NCBI GenBank assembly: GCA_024277835.1
Contig: JAJRUK010000382.1
Location: 1 to 15,075 of the forward strand
Direction of reading: 5' to 3'
From: Planctomycetota bacterium
GTDB lineage: Bacteria; Planctomycetota; Phycisphaerae; UBA1845
DNA length: 15,075 bases
Part shown: one piece after another, positions 1 through 7,561 of the stretch
Layout of the letters: every line of letters begins with the position of its first letter
Numbering within the stretch: position 1 is the stretch's first letter
The notes under the pieces: model-generated
Told to the model about the DNA's origin: nothing
Databases searched by the model: none
What the model saw: only the letters and a program-made list of their open reading frames with translations
Position numbers and translations under genes: made by a program

Positions 1-1
1 C

Positions 2-109
2 ATCGACTTTGTGCGACTCAGCATTAAGTACATGCTCTTCGACCTCGAAGCCACAAGGCGAGAGAACCAGGAGCTGCGGCGAATGCTCGACGACAACAAC
101 TCGCAGTAA
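2..109 (+). CDS. C-terminal fragment of an unidentified protein with a coiled-coil-like end (cut by the window edge)
   Basis: An open frame enters from the left edge and stops at TAA 107-109, giving 35 residues that end ...RRMLDDNNSQ. I do not recognise the family. The visible part has a short hydrophobic stretch (KYMLFDL) followed by a charged, heptad-like helix (ATRRENQELRRML) that could form a coiled coil. A strong intrinsic terminator begins 79 bases after the stop, which is what one expects at the end of a real transcription unit and is the main support for the call. The start lies outside the window, so length and function cannot be judged. A chance open frame of this length is possible, so confidence is moderate. 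Confidence 0.55.
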   Translation: MDFVRLSIKYMLFDLEATRRENQELRRMLDDNNSQ

Positions 110-188
110 TGAACCCGAAACGCGACCAGCCACCGAAGATCGCCAACGATCAACGACGGCAGCTCGCCAAAGGATCAACAAAAAGCCC

Positions 189-223
189 AGCCCGCTACCC
201 TGAAAAGGGTGGCGGGCTTTTTT
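189..223 (+). terminator. Strong intrinsic (Rho-independent) terminator of the left-edge gene
   Basis: A 12-pair stem, 189-200 against 207-218, contains one G-T pair (196/211) and closes on a six-base loop at 201-206. It runs into six T residues at 218-223. It lies 79 bases after the stop at 109. An A-rich run just before the stem (about 180-184) could also let it work on the opposite strand. Confidence 0.9.
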
Positions 224-320
224 CGCGACCCGCACCGCAACCCCAAGAAGCAGCGAAACCTGATCCGCTATGCGCCCCCGGCCGGAACATCTTCAGGCCA
301 CATGACCACGCCCCCGTCCC

Positions 321-348
321 TTGCAAGACGAGTCCGCCACGGTATATT
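321..348 (+). promoter_or_regulatory. Predicted sigma70-type promoter for the tRNA-Val gene
   Basis: A -35-like TTGCAA at 321-326 and a -10-like TATATT at 343-348 are separated by 16 bases. The -10 box ends 11 bases before the first base of the tRNA, so transcription would start almost at the mature 5' end. The match is close, and the position directly upstream of an RNA gene makes it credible. Confidence 0.65.
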
Positions 349-359
349 GCCCGAAGCTG

Positions 360-433
360 GGGCGATTAGCTCAGTTGGCCAGAGCACCTGCTCGACACGC
401 AGGGGGTCACAGGTTCAAGTCCTGTATCGCCCA
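360..433 (+). tRNA. tRNA-Val (anticodon GAC), with an unusual C at position 33
   Basis: The 74 bases fold into a full cloverleaf. The acceptor stem is 360-366 with 426-432 (seven Watson-Crick pairs). The D stem is GCTC/GAGC with the GG pair in its loop. The anticodon stem is CCTGC/GCAGG and the T stem ACAGG/CCTGT with loop TTCAAGT. The discriminator base is A433. The seven-base anticodon loop reads TCGACAC, which puts GAC at positions 34-36 and decodes GUC/GUU valine codons. A35, C36 and A73 agree with known valine identity. The 3' CCA is not encoded, so CCA-adding enzyme would be needed. Position 33 is C instead of the nearly universal U. No clear terminator follows. Confidence 0.95.
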
Positions 434-865
434 TTCCCGTAGCCCCCTTACACGCCAAAGGCTTACAAACCACTTGGCCCACCACCACGAGGAATCGGTT
501 ATCGGTAGGTAGGGACAACATTGACAGCCTTGTGCTGTTTCCAGACCTTCTTGGCAAAGCTTCAACAATTCGCCTTCCGCGCCCATCGCACAACTGAGAA
601 TCGCCTCTTGGCATGGTCCGATCGGCAACCTTTTCTTCCTTTGCCTGGCACGTGGATTGTAGCGATCCTCCCAAGGATGGCGGGTGCGTCTGCGCGGATG
701 TCAGTGGGTTTTCGACGGAAGTGCGCCCCATTCTTGAGAAACAAGGCGTTTCCGGCTCGTGCTTGTCGGTCCTGATAAGGCACGTTGCATTGCGACTTGC
801 CATTGTCGAGATGAAAGTCAACGATCAAGTAATGCCTCGGCCATAGCGGCATTTGCACTACTTCT
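434..865. other. Intergenic region with no supported gene
   Basis: About 430 bases lie between the tRNA and the ribosome binding site of the secreted-protein gene. Several frames are open on both strands, but none encodes a recognisable sequence or has a good ribosome binding site, and one runs through the tRNA. I find no clear hairpin-plus-T terminator after the tRNA and no convincing -35/-10 pair upstream of 880. A promoter for the next gene is expected here but was not located. Confidence 0.5.
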
Positions 866-874
866 GAGGGGGAG
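866..874 (+). promoter_or_regulatory. Ribosome binding site that sets the start of the secreted protein at 880
   Basis: A purine-rich GAGGGGGAG lies five bases before the ATG at 880. The alternative GTG at 874 falls inside this element and would have no ribosome binding site of its own, so ATG 880 is preferred. Confidence 0.7.
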
Positions 875-879
875 TGGGG

Positions 880-3402
880 ATGACAATTCAGTCATATCGT
901 TTCGTAGGCGTCGCGGTGTTGCTTCCGCTGCTATGGTGCGCGATTGCGCGCGGGCAGGCGAGAAGTGATGAGCCGCCCCCGAGTGTAAGATCGTCCACCG
1001 AGAAGTTCAGCAAGCGCCTGCTGTCTCTTGACGCGACGCTGACCTTCGAGTTTTCGATCGAAGCGTTGGACGACCTCGGTTTTTGGATTACACCGCAGGG
1101 TCAAATCATCTCCGATATTACGCCACAGACTCCGCCCGACGAGCGCAACTTTCCTCTTTCCATCACTTTCGATGCAACGGACGCCAGTACGTTCGCGATC
1201 CTCGCTGGTCCCGGTTTCACCATGCTTGAGGGCGAGGTTCGATCGTGCGGGGCCATCATGTCGTTTATCAGGGACGAAAGAGTTGTTATCGCCAACCCGA
1301 CGCTTCAGCGCGATCCTCAAGGCGAACTTCGTATCGTCGGGGGGCGCGAGGTCGGTGCGACAGTCGAGTTTTTCAGGGTCGATTCCGTGCGGTATCGCGT
1401 CACGGATCGACAGACGAGATTTGAACTGGAGGGCACTGTGCGACTCTCGCCGTCTCTCGCCAAACTCATGGGCCGCCCCGATGCGGTCAACCTGTCTTTG
1501 GGCGAGATCTTTGTCGAGGGAAGTCTGGCACCTGTTCACGACCCCGCCGCGGCGAAGGGGAGCTGCGCAGCGGAGCTGACGGCGAAGGGAACAGTGGCGG
1601 GTTGGACGCCGACAAGTGGCCCGGACGTGATCGTCGCCGATCTGCCTACGGTGATGAGGTATGGCCGAATCGGGGACATCACGTCGTACGCGATCGCAAC
1701 CGTTTCGTGCAACATCGGCGATGAGCGCGTGGACTGGGTTTACTATTCAAACAAGCATCCCGTCATCATGCAGAACGCATTTCGTCTTGACGATCATGGG
1801 TTGCAGCAAATCGGAATGGCGTGGCTAAAGCACGGGTTCTACGCGGTTTCGCAATCGCTCTGTACGCCTTGTAACGATCCGACCAATGGTCGTGAGCTTG
1901 GCGTCGGGTGTTCCGATCCATATAGTGCTCCTCTCAACGGCGACCAGTCAAATATGAGTCCGCGTACGGTCGTTAACGCCCACACCGGAGAGTTTCCTTA
2001 CCCGGCTCCCGGTCCGGATTACCAGACTCTGCTCGATCGTCGCCTTCAGATTCGCGATGCCGATCTTGATCCCGCTTTGAACCCAGATGCGAGCTATTTT
2101 ATTCAGAGCCAATATCTTACGGCTGACGACGCTGCGGCTGGCAACCAGGACAACAACGCATCCTACCGTCAGGTGCACGTGGCTACGTCTTCTCCGAATG
2201 TGTACCTGCTGCTCCTTGATTCTACCTTGCCCACGCGGCGCGGACGAGCGCCGGTGCGCGCCTGGAAAGACCTCGATCCCGAGGTCGTTGAAACTGACAT
2301 CCGCGTCCCCGGCGAGGGGCTGTTCATCCTCGCAGCCAAGGCAACGTCACTCACGAATGGCATGTGGCGATATGTTTACGCTTTGCAGAATCTCAACTCA
2401 GATCGATCGGCTAGGACGTTTAGCGTGGAAGTCCCCACCGGAACCGTGTTTGAAAACATTGGGTTTCACGATATCGACTACCACAGCGGGGAGTCCATCG
2501 ACGGAACCGACTGGGTGCATTTTTTCGATGGCCGATACCTGAAGTGGAGCACGCAAACATACGCGGAGAACCAATACGCGAACGCGCTACGATATGATAC
2601 CGTCTACAACTTTTGGTTTGATTGCAATGTTCCGCCCGCCCCAAGCAAGATCGTCTTCGATCTATTCAAACCGGGTGCTCCCGAGTCAGTGACCGGGTCC
2701 ACCGTGGGTCCGCTGCTCGACATGATTGACTGCAACGGAAATGGCGTGGCCGACTCCTGCGATCTCGACTGCGATTTACCGGGTTGCTTGGCCGCGTGCG
2801 GCGGGGGGACGGACTGCAACAACAATCTTGTGCCCGACGATTGTGAACCGGACTGCAACCAGAACGGCGTGGCTGACGAGTGCGATATGATCGCTTGCGC
2901 GCCGGGCGATTGGATGTGCGGGGATTGTAACCAGAACGACGTTCTCGACGGATGCGAATCGGACTGCGACGGCGATACGATCATCGACGATTGCGATCCG
3001 CCCGACGATACGGATGGTGATGGGATCACCGATTGCTTCGACCTGTGCCCAACCAACACGCCGCCAGGGGGGTGCCAGTGCCCATTTTCCGGTTTGTGCT
3101 GTTTTGCAAATGGAATGTGTATTGCGAACTTTCCTCGGGCGTCATGTCTGGCGGAAAATGGCACACCCGATTGCCTTGAAGCGCCGTGTCGAAACGGATG
3201 CTTACTCGGCGACTATGATCGCGATGGCGATCTCGACCTGGCTGACTTCGCGGCGATTCAGACATGTTTCTCCGCGTCGAAGGATCTTGGCGGGTATATC
3301 GTTCCGTCGCAGGAGTGCACGATCCCGCTTGACTTTGACAACGACGAGGACGTTGACGTCTCCGATTATGCGGAGTTTAGCGATCTCTGCTCAGGACCGT
3401 AG
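880..3402 (+). CDS. Large secreted planctomycete-type protein with Cys-Asn-rich repeats and a dockerin-like C-terminus
   Basis: This 840-residue protein has an N-terminal signal peptide (hydrophobic core about residues 8-21, cleavage probably near residue 25-27), so it is exported. Residues about 30-225 are not recognised. Residues about 226-590 (beginning near GPDVIVADL, with HPVIMQNAFRL, GMAWLKHGF and GVGCSDPYSA) resemble a conserved domain I recall from hypothetical planctomycete proteins; its function is unknown. Residues about 617-724 carry five D-C-x4-(V/I/L)-x-D-x-C repeats ending in a thrombospondin-3-like DGDGITDC, a likely calcium-binding, disulphide-rich stalk. Residues 777-840 are a dockerin-like pair of loops (DYDRDGDLDLADF, then DFDNDEDVDVSDY). 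No catalytic motif is seen. It is transcribed alone and converges on the minus-strand operon. The coding frame and export are clear; the role is unknown. Confidence 0.93.
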   Translation: MTIQSYRFVGVAVLLPLLWCAIARGQARSDEPPPSVRSSTEKFSKRLLSLDATLTFEFSIEALDDLGFWITPQGQIISDITPQTPPDERNFPLSITFDATDASTFAILAGPGFTMLEGEVRSCGAIMSFIRDERVVIANPTLQRDPQGELRIVGGREVGATVEFFRVDSVRYRVTDRQTRFELEGTVRLSPSLAKLMGRPDAVNLSLGEIFVEGSLAPVHDPAAAKGSCAAELTAKGTVAGWTPTSGPDVIVADLPTVMRYGRIGDITSYAIATVSCNIGDERVDWVYYSNKHPVIMQNAFRLDDHGLQQIGMAWLKHGFYAVSQSLCTPCNDPTNGRELGVGCSDPYSAPLNGDQSNMSPRTVVNAHTGEFPYPAPGPDYQTLLDRRLQIRDADLDPALNPDASYFIQSQYLTADDAAAGNQDNNASYRQVHVATSSPNVYLLLLDSTLPTRRGRAPVRAWKDLDPEVVETDIRVPGEGLFILAAKATSLTNGMWRYVYALQNLNSDRSARTFSVEVPTGTVFENIGFHDIDYHSGESIDGTDWVHFFDGRYLKWSTQTYAENQYANALRYDTVYNFWFDCNVPPAPSKIVFDLFKPGAPESVTGSTVGPLLDMIDCNGNGVADSCDLDCDLPGCLAACGGGTDCNNNLVPDDCEPDCNQNGVADECDMIACAPGDWMCGDCNQNDVLDGCESDCDGDTIIDDCDPPDDTDGDGITDCFDLCPTNTPPGGCQCPFSGLCCFANGMCIANFPRASCLAENGTPDCLEAPCRNGCLLGDYDRDGDLDLADFAAIQTCFSASKDLGGYIVPSQECTIPLDFDNDEDVDVSDYAEFSDLCSGP

Positions 3403-3422
3403 ATCGCGATACGATAGCGATC
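3402..3422. terminator. Weak hairpin between the convergent genes, possible terminator
   Basis: GATCGC at 3402-3407 pairs with GCGATC at 3417-3422, and two more pairs form after one mismatch. It sits exactly where the convergent genes end (stops at 3402 and 3460). There is no adjacent T run on either strand, so this may be chance or part of a factor-dependent end. Confidence 0.25.
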
Positions 3423-3459
3423 AGGCGACGTTCTTTCTGCACGAAGGTGAGGTTCGTCG

Positions 3460-5130
3460 CTATTCCGCACGAATCTCGAACTGGACCCAAAGGCCGTCCT
3501 CGAATCGCGCGATGGAAACGACAGGCGGACTGTGCTCTTGTTCATAATGTTTTTCACCATAAGCGCTATCTCGCATTTTGCTTAGCACCTGTACGACCAT
3601 CGATTGATCTCCGCCCGCTTTCTCGATCGCGTACAGCGCGTGGTCGGCTCCGTGAAAGGAATCGAGCGTATAGTGTTCCGAAGGAGTTGCGACAAAACGT
3701 TGCATCGTGTACGCGCGCTGGAACTCCGCCTCAACCGATGGCAGAAGTGCTGCACGCGCATCCCAAAGGGGATCAAGCGAAACCAGTGATCCCAGTGGCG
3801 CGTCAATCAGTGATCCAATGTCATCGCGAACGCATGCCGGACTTACGACGATCGGACATTTGAGTCCGATCCCTCGCACCTTGTCAACAATCGCCACCGT
3901 TGATTCGGCGTCTGACCAAGTTACGATGACATCTGGACGGGCCTTGCCGAGTGCTTTTATGTCTGCGCTCTCCACGCGACATACGCCTTCCCAGACAATC
4001 TCGACACCGCGTCTTTGGGCGTAATCGCGCCACCAACCGACATGAAGATCGCCGAACGCTGCGCCAGACCGGACAATGGCAATACGACCCGGCGTGTCCG
4101 GTGGAAGCAGGTCGTCGAAGAGCATGCGATGGCCCCATTTCTCTGCGCCGTAGCATCGAAACGCATACGGATTCGTGAATAGAGCTTGTCGGTCCGCTAC
4201 ATCCAATGAGGCTGTCGATACGAAACCGATCCCCGTTCGTCCGACGACTTCGGCGAGCGTTGGCTGCAAGCGCGGCGAGAGGTGCCCAACAACAGCTCCG
4301 ACACGATGGTTGAGTGCGAACAGGACGACGTCATCCTCGGGAAGCGTCCATCCGTATCGGGCATAACCGGAAGAAACCTTCACGAGTTCGATCCCGCTTC
4401 GGCGGTCCTTCTGCGTCTTGCCGAACATCGACACCGCAATTTCCACAGCCGCGAGGTCGCAGCGTGCAGGATCCCCCGCGCGTTGAGACGGCGATCCCGG
4501 AAGTTGGATCGTGCGGTTGCGTGGACCGTAGATCGCAAGCGCGCTGCGCGCGCTTCGCGGCCTACGAATGTGTTTCGTCGCCAGAAGCCCCGAACCACGC
4601 CGCGGAGGATCGACGGTACCGGAATCGACCCACTGGTCATTCTCCGCCTCGTAGCGTTGCACCTCACCGATCGCCGAGGTCGCGTAAAGGGTTCCCTCGC
4701 GCACCGAAAGATGGACCCATACGTTTCGCGTATCCGTCTGTCGGCGAGGAAAGTAAACGGACCATGATTCGGTTGTCGGAGCAAAAGCGCTGATCCCGCC
4801 AATCGTCGCGGCGACGATCCGACCATTCGCAACCGCGACATCGAAAACAAGATCTCCCGCGACGCCGCTGTTGAACTGATCGAACACGTCGAACCGACCC
4901 GCCGAGTACCGAACCAGTCCGCTGCCCCAGGTTGCAAGCCACGTATCACCGGTCTGCGGGTCTACCGTCGAGGCGGAAATGGGAAATGGCGGTCGATCGA
5001 TTTTCTCAAGATGTTCTTGCCATTCGTCGAGGATGTGTCGATCGGAAATGTCCAACGGCTGTGCGGCGGCACTTCCTGCGACGCTAATCACAAGCGCGAG
5101 AAAGACGCCGGTTACGCCGTTCCGTCGCAT
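3460..5130 (-). CDS. Secreted fusion of a partial beta-propeller and a type 1 periplasmic ligand-binding protein
   Basis: The ATG at 5130 gives 556 residues starting MRRNGVTGVFLALV, a classic signal peptide with cleavage near SAAAQ (about residue 23). An in-frame ATG at 5175 would add 15 residues, has a weak GAGG upstream, and would overlap the previous gene by 32 bases; 5130 is preferred for its signal peptide. Residues about 50-175 contain three propeller-like repeats (GDTWLATWGSGLVRYS, VFDVAVANGRIVAAT, VWVHLSVREGTLYATS), like the two-component-regulator propeller family but too few for a full ring. Residues about 200-535 look like a Leu/Ile/Val-type periplasmic binding protein (GPRNRTIQLPG, AAVEIAV, VGAVVGHLSP, GRIAIVRS, DVIVTWS). 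The gene is last in the operon, 13 bases after the cytochrome gene. No transporter permease or ATPase lies nearby, so sensing or ligand capture is as likely as uptake. The ligand is unknown. Confidence 0.88.
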   Translation of the reverse strand: MRRNGVTGVFLALVISVAGSAAAQPLDISDRHILDEWQEHLEKIDRPPFPISASTVDPQTGDTWLATWGSGLVRYSAGRFDVFDQFNSGVAGDLVFDVAVANGRIVAATIGGISAFAPTTESWSVYFPRRQTDTRNVWVHLSVREGTLYATSAIGEVQRYEAENDQWVDSGTVDPPRRGSGLLATKHIRRPRSARSALAIYGPRNRTIQLPGSPSQRAGDPARCDLAAVEIAVSMFGKTQKDRRSGIELVKVSSGYARYGWTLPEDDVVLFALNHRVGAVVGHLSPRLQPTLAEVVGRTGIGFVSTASLDVADRQALFTNPYAFRCYGAEKWGHRMLFDDLLPPDTPGRIAIVRSGAAFGDLHVGWWRDYAQRRGVEIVWEGVCRVESADIKALGKARPDVIVTWSDAESTVAIVDKVRGIGLKCPIVVSPACVRDDIGSLIDAPLGSLVSLDPLWDARAALLPSVEAEFQRAYTMQRFVATPSEHYTLDSFHGADHALYAIEKAGGDQSMVVQVLSKMRDSAYGEKHYEQEHSPPVVSIARFEDGLWVQFEIRAE

Positions 5131-5143
5131 CAGCGCGGCGGTT

Positions 5144-7561
5144 CTAAAGAGACTTGAGGTATGCGATAAGGTCATTGAGCTGTTGCCTCGTCAAGTCTGC
5201 CGTCGCTCCGTGTCGATTCGTCATGTTGAACCGCGTCCAAATCTCCTCAAGTGTGTTGGCTGCCCCGTTGTGCAGATAGGGCGGACTGTCGGCGATGTTT
5301 CTCAGATGCGGAATGTCAAACGGACTGTCTTCCATTCCGACATCGACAAAGTAGTAATTCCCAAGCTCACCGTAGTCATCCGTGCCGAACATATCCTCCA
5401 GGTCCACGCCGATGTGGGCGTCGAACCACATGTTCGACGAGACCGCGCTCTTGGTCAGCGTTGTCATGTATGCACCTGTGTGGCATGTAACGCATCGCCG
5501 TTGCGGCTGCATGCTCAGCCCATTATTCAACGTCGTTCGTTCGAAAATCGCCTTTCCTCGTCGCTGCGCGTTCGTGAGGCCATCGGGTTTGCGAAAGCGG
5601 TTTGGCGGTCTTTCGATGGTGCACATATAGTCAACTAGCGCATCGAGTTCGTCCGGCGCTAGCGGATCAAGACGCGTGAAGAACACCGCAAGCCGCGGAC
5701 CGCACTGCCGATGAAGCGTCGGGTTCGTGCCCTCCCACTTAAAGGGGGGGGTATCGAGAATACCTCGTAGGGTGCGATTATCGACCGGGTGCAAGCCGAT
5801 TCCATCGGCTTCGATGTCGAAGGTCAGCCCGTTGATATGCCCGTCGGGATGACAACTTCGACAAGAAAACTGCCCGCCGAAGGTCTTCGAAGCGCTGTGG
5901 AAGATGCGCTCGCCGCGCCGCAGATGAGTTACGCTTGTCGATCCACCGATATCGATCGATGCGACGATATCATAGTTGGTCGTTTCGAGTACGCTGATCG
6001 TGTCGTCCAGCGCGTTCGCGATGTAGGCAAACTCTCCGTTTGGCGAGTAACAGACCGCCCGCGGGTTCCGTCCAACACGCACCCGTCGCAACACAAACCG
6101 ATCGCTCATTCCGAGGTGGTTCGGCAGGATGTCACGCCGTGCTCGGTCCGACGAGTTTTGCAAGAGTTCCAGAAGCGCATCGACATCTACGATTGCTGCT
6201 TCGTTCGCACCGCCGCTGACGACGATCGCACGTTTACCGTCAGGGCTGACCGCCAGGTCCATCGGGTCTGGAAAGTATCGCGCGGGGGCGTCGAGAAGAA
6301 CTTGATCTACTCGTCCGCCGGGCCACAGCACGCCGAGACCGTTCGTGATGACCCAGCCCTGCGCGAGACGGCTCGTGGGGATCAGGTTCTTTGACCGTAC
6401 AAGTGTAAATACCGAAACGTCCGTTCCGGGGATTTGAGAGACACCCTGCAGCATGTTCGCGCCCGGGACAAGCACGCGTGTTGCGACATGCCCGCTTGCG
6501 TTATCCAAGATTGTGATTTCACTTTTCGGCGGGTCGCGAAAGCGGCCCAGGTTTGGGCGCACGTTGGTGATAACAGTGCGGTTCCGTTCCGAGTCGATCG
6601 TTGCCGACCACGGACCCTGCCCCGCGGTGAGCGTACGCGGTCTATCAGATCCCGCTAGCGGTACGAGTGAAACGGTGTTGTTCGCCGTATTTAAAACGAT
6701 CAGCCCGTTCGATTGCGGATCGACCAACACCGCGTGCGGCTCGTGTCCAACGGCGATCGTTTCAATCACTTTCAGCGAGTGGATCGACACGATGCTGACG
6801 CTCGCGTCCATTCGGTTCGAGACGTACAGCACGCTTCCGTCAGGCGAACAGGCGGCGTCATGCGGTCGCGCACCCACGCGAACCTCGCCGGTCTTCTTGT
6901 GGGACGCTGTATCTATGACGACCACGCTATTGCTGCGTTCGCACACGACGAATAGCGTCGCACCATCGGGGGAAACCGTCAGGTTCACCGGGGTCTTATA
7001 CGCTGAGTCATCCGGCGAAAGGCGAAATCCCTTCTTGAGAACGCGCTCATGAGACGGACGATCAATATGACACCTTTTGCAGTCGTTTCGATCGCCGCGT
7101 CGAATGTTCGATACGCTGCCCAAGGATAAAGATGCAAGCCCGCTTGTGATCGCCTTGATGTGAAAACTGCCAGCACCATGACAGTTCTCGCACTGCACGC
7201 CCAGTGTGATGTCGAATGACTCCGCGGTCCACCTGCGCCCCTCGTCCGATGCCGTCGCGTGGCACGAAAGGCAGATGAGACTCTCAGTGGTCGGTCCCGC
7301 GATTCCGCTTAGCGCGGCGATATGCCGCGCCTCGGATTTCTCCAATGCTGAATAAGCCCGGTCGTGGGCTGGCATATCCTCCGTCTTACATGGCGTTGCT
7401 TGATGGGGGGCGTCGCTTGCGGTTGTGGCCCCAGTCTGATGACATTTCATACAAACGTCTCGCCCGACGTAGCGCGGAAAGTGGTCCTTGCACTCCTTGT
7501 CGGATGGCGGGCCGATCAGAACTGCAAGGGACACAGCAAACGTAACTCCGAACGCGGTCAT
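5144..7561 (-). CDS. Six-haem c-type cytochrome: c554-like domain, YVTN beta-propeller, di-haem peroxidase (MauG/CcpA)-like C-terminus
   Basis: This 805-residue periplasmic protein starts at ATG 7561, which has an ideal ribosome binding site and an ATGA overlap with the preceding gene. A hydrophobic N-terminus (residues 4-17) acts as export signal, although it lacks the usual positive charge. Residues about 30-170 are a cytochrome c554-like domain with CMKCH (37-41), CLSCH (97-101), CENCH (124-128) and CKRCH (161-165). Residues about 190-545 form YVTN-type propeller repeats (e.g. NLTVSPDGATLFVV, DAACSPDGSVLYVSN, AVCYSPNGEFAYIAN). Residues about 546-805 resemble the di-haem peroxidase/MauG fold, with CRSCH (567-571), CVTCH (690-694) and the typical ending PPYLHNGAANTLEEIW...IAYLKSL. 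Six covalent haems are expected. The likely role is periplasmic electron transfer or peroxide/substrate oxidation; the actual reaction is not known. The coding strand contains a C8 run (G8 at 5744-5751) within the DTPPFKW motif. Confidence 0.94.
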   Translation of the reverse strand: MTAFGVTFAVSLAVLIGPPSDKECKDHFPRYVGRDVCMKCHQTGATTASDAPHQATPCKTEDMPAHDRAYSALEKSEARHIAALSGIAGPTTESLICLSCHATASDEGRRWTAESFDITLGVQCENCHGAGSFHIKAITSGLASLSLGSVSNIRRGDRNDCKRCHIDRPSHERVLKKGFRLSPDDSAYKTPVNLTVSPDGATLFVVCERSNSVVVIDTASHKKTGEVRVGARPHDAACSPDGSVLYVSNRMDASVSIVSIHSLKVIETIAVGHEPHAVLVDPQSNGLIVLNTANNTVSLVPLAGSDRPRTLTAGQGPWSATIDSERNRTVITNVRPNLGRFRDPPKSEITILDNASGHVATRVLVPGANMLQGVSQIPGTDVSVFTLVRSKNLIPTSRLAQGWVITNGLGVLWPGGRVDQVLLDAPARYFPDPMDLAVSPDGKRAIVVSGGANEAAIVDVDALLELLQNSSDRARRDILPNHLGMSDRFVLRRVRVGRNPRAVCYSPNGEFAYIANALDDTISVLETTNYDIVASIDIGGSTSVTHLRRGERIFHSASKTFGGQFSCRSCHPDGHINGLTFDIEADGIGLHPVDNRTLRGILDTPPFKWEGTNPTLHRQCGPRLAVFFTRLDPLAPDELDALVDYMCTIERPPNRFRKPDGLTNAQRRGKAIFERTTLNNGLSMQPQRRCVTCHTGAYMTTLTKSAVSSNMWFDAHIGVDLEDMFGTDDYGELGNYYFVDVGMEDSPFDIPHLRNIADSPPYLHNGAANTLEEIWTRFNMTNRHGATADLTRQQLNDLIAYLKSL

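Noticed and set aside
366..821. Long open frame on the minus strand upstream of the secreted-protein gene
   Set aside because: It runs antisense through the tRNA, has no ribosome binding site and its translation has no recognisable features.
562..858. Minus-strand 98-residue open frame in the 434-879 gap
   Set aside because: Its translation resembles no family and there is no start signal; overlapping frames on the other strand are equally open, as expected by chance in GC-rich DNA.
931..1539. 202-residue minus-strand open frame
   Set aside because: It lies wholly antisense inside the clearly coding secreted-protein gene and its translation is Arg-rich without domain signatures.
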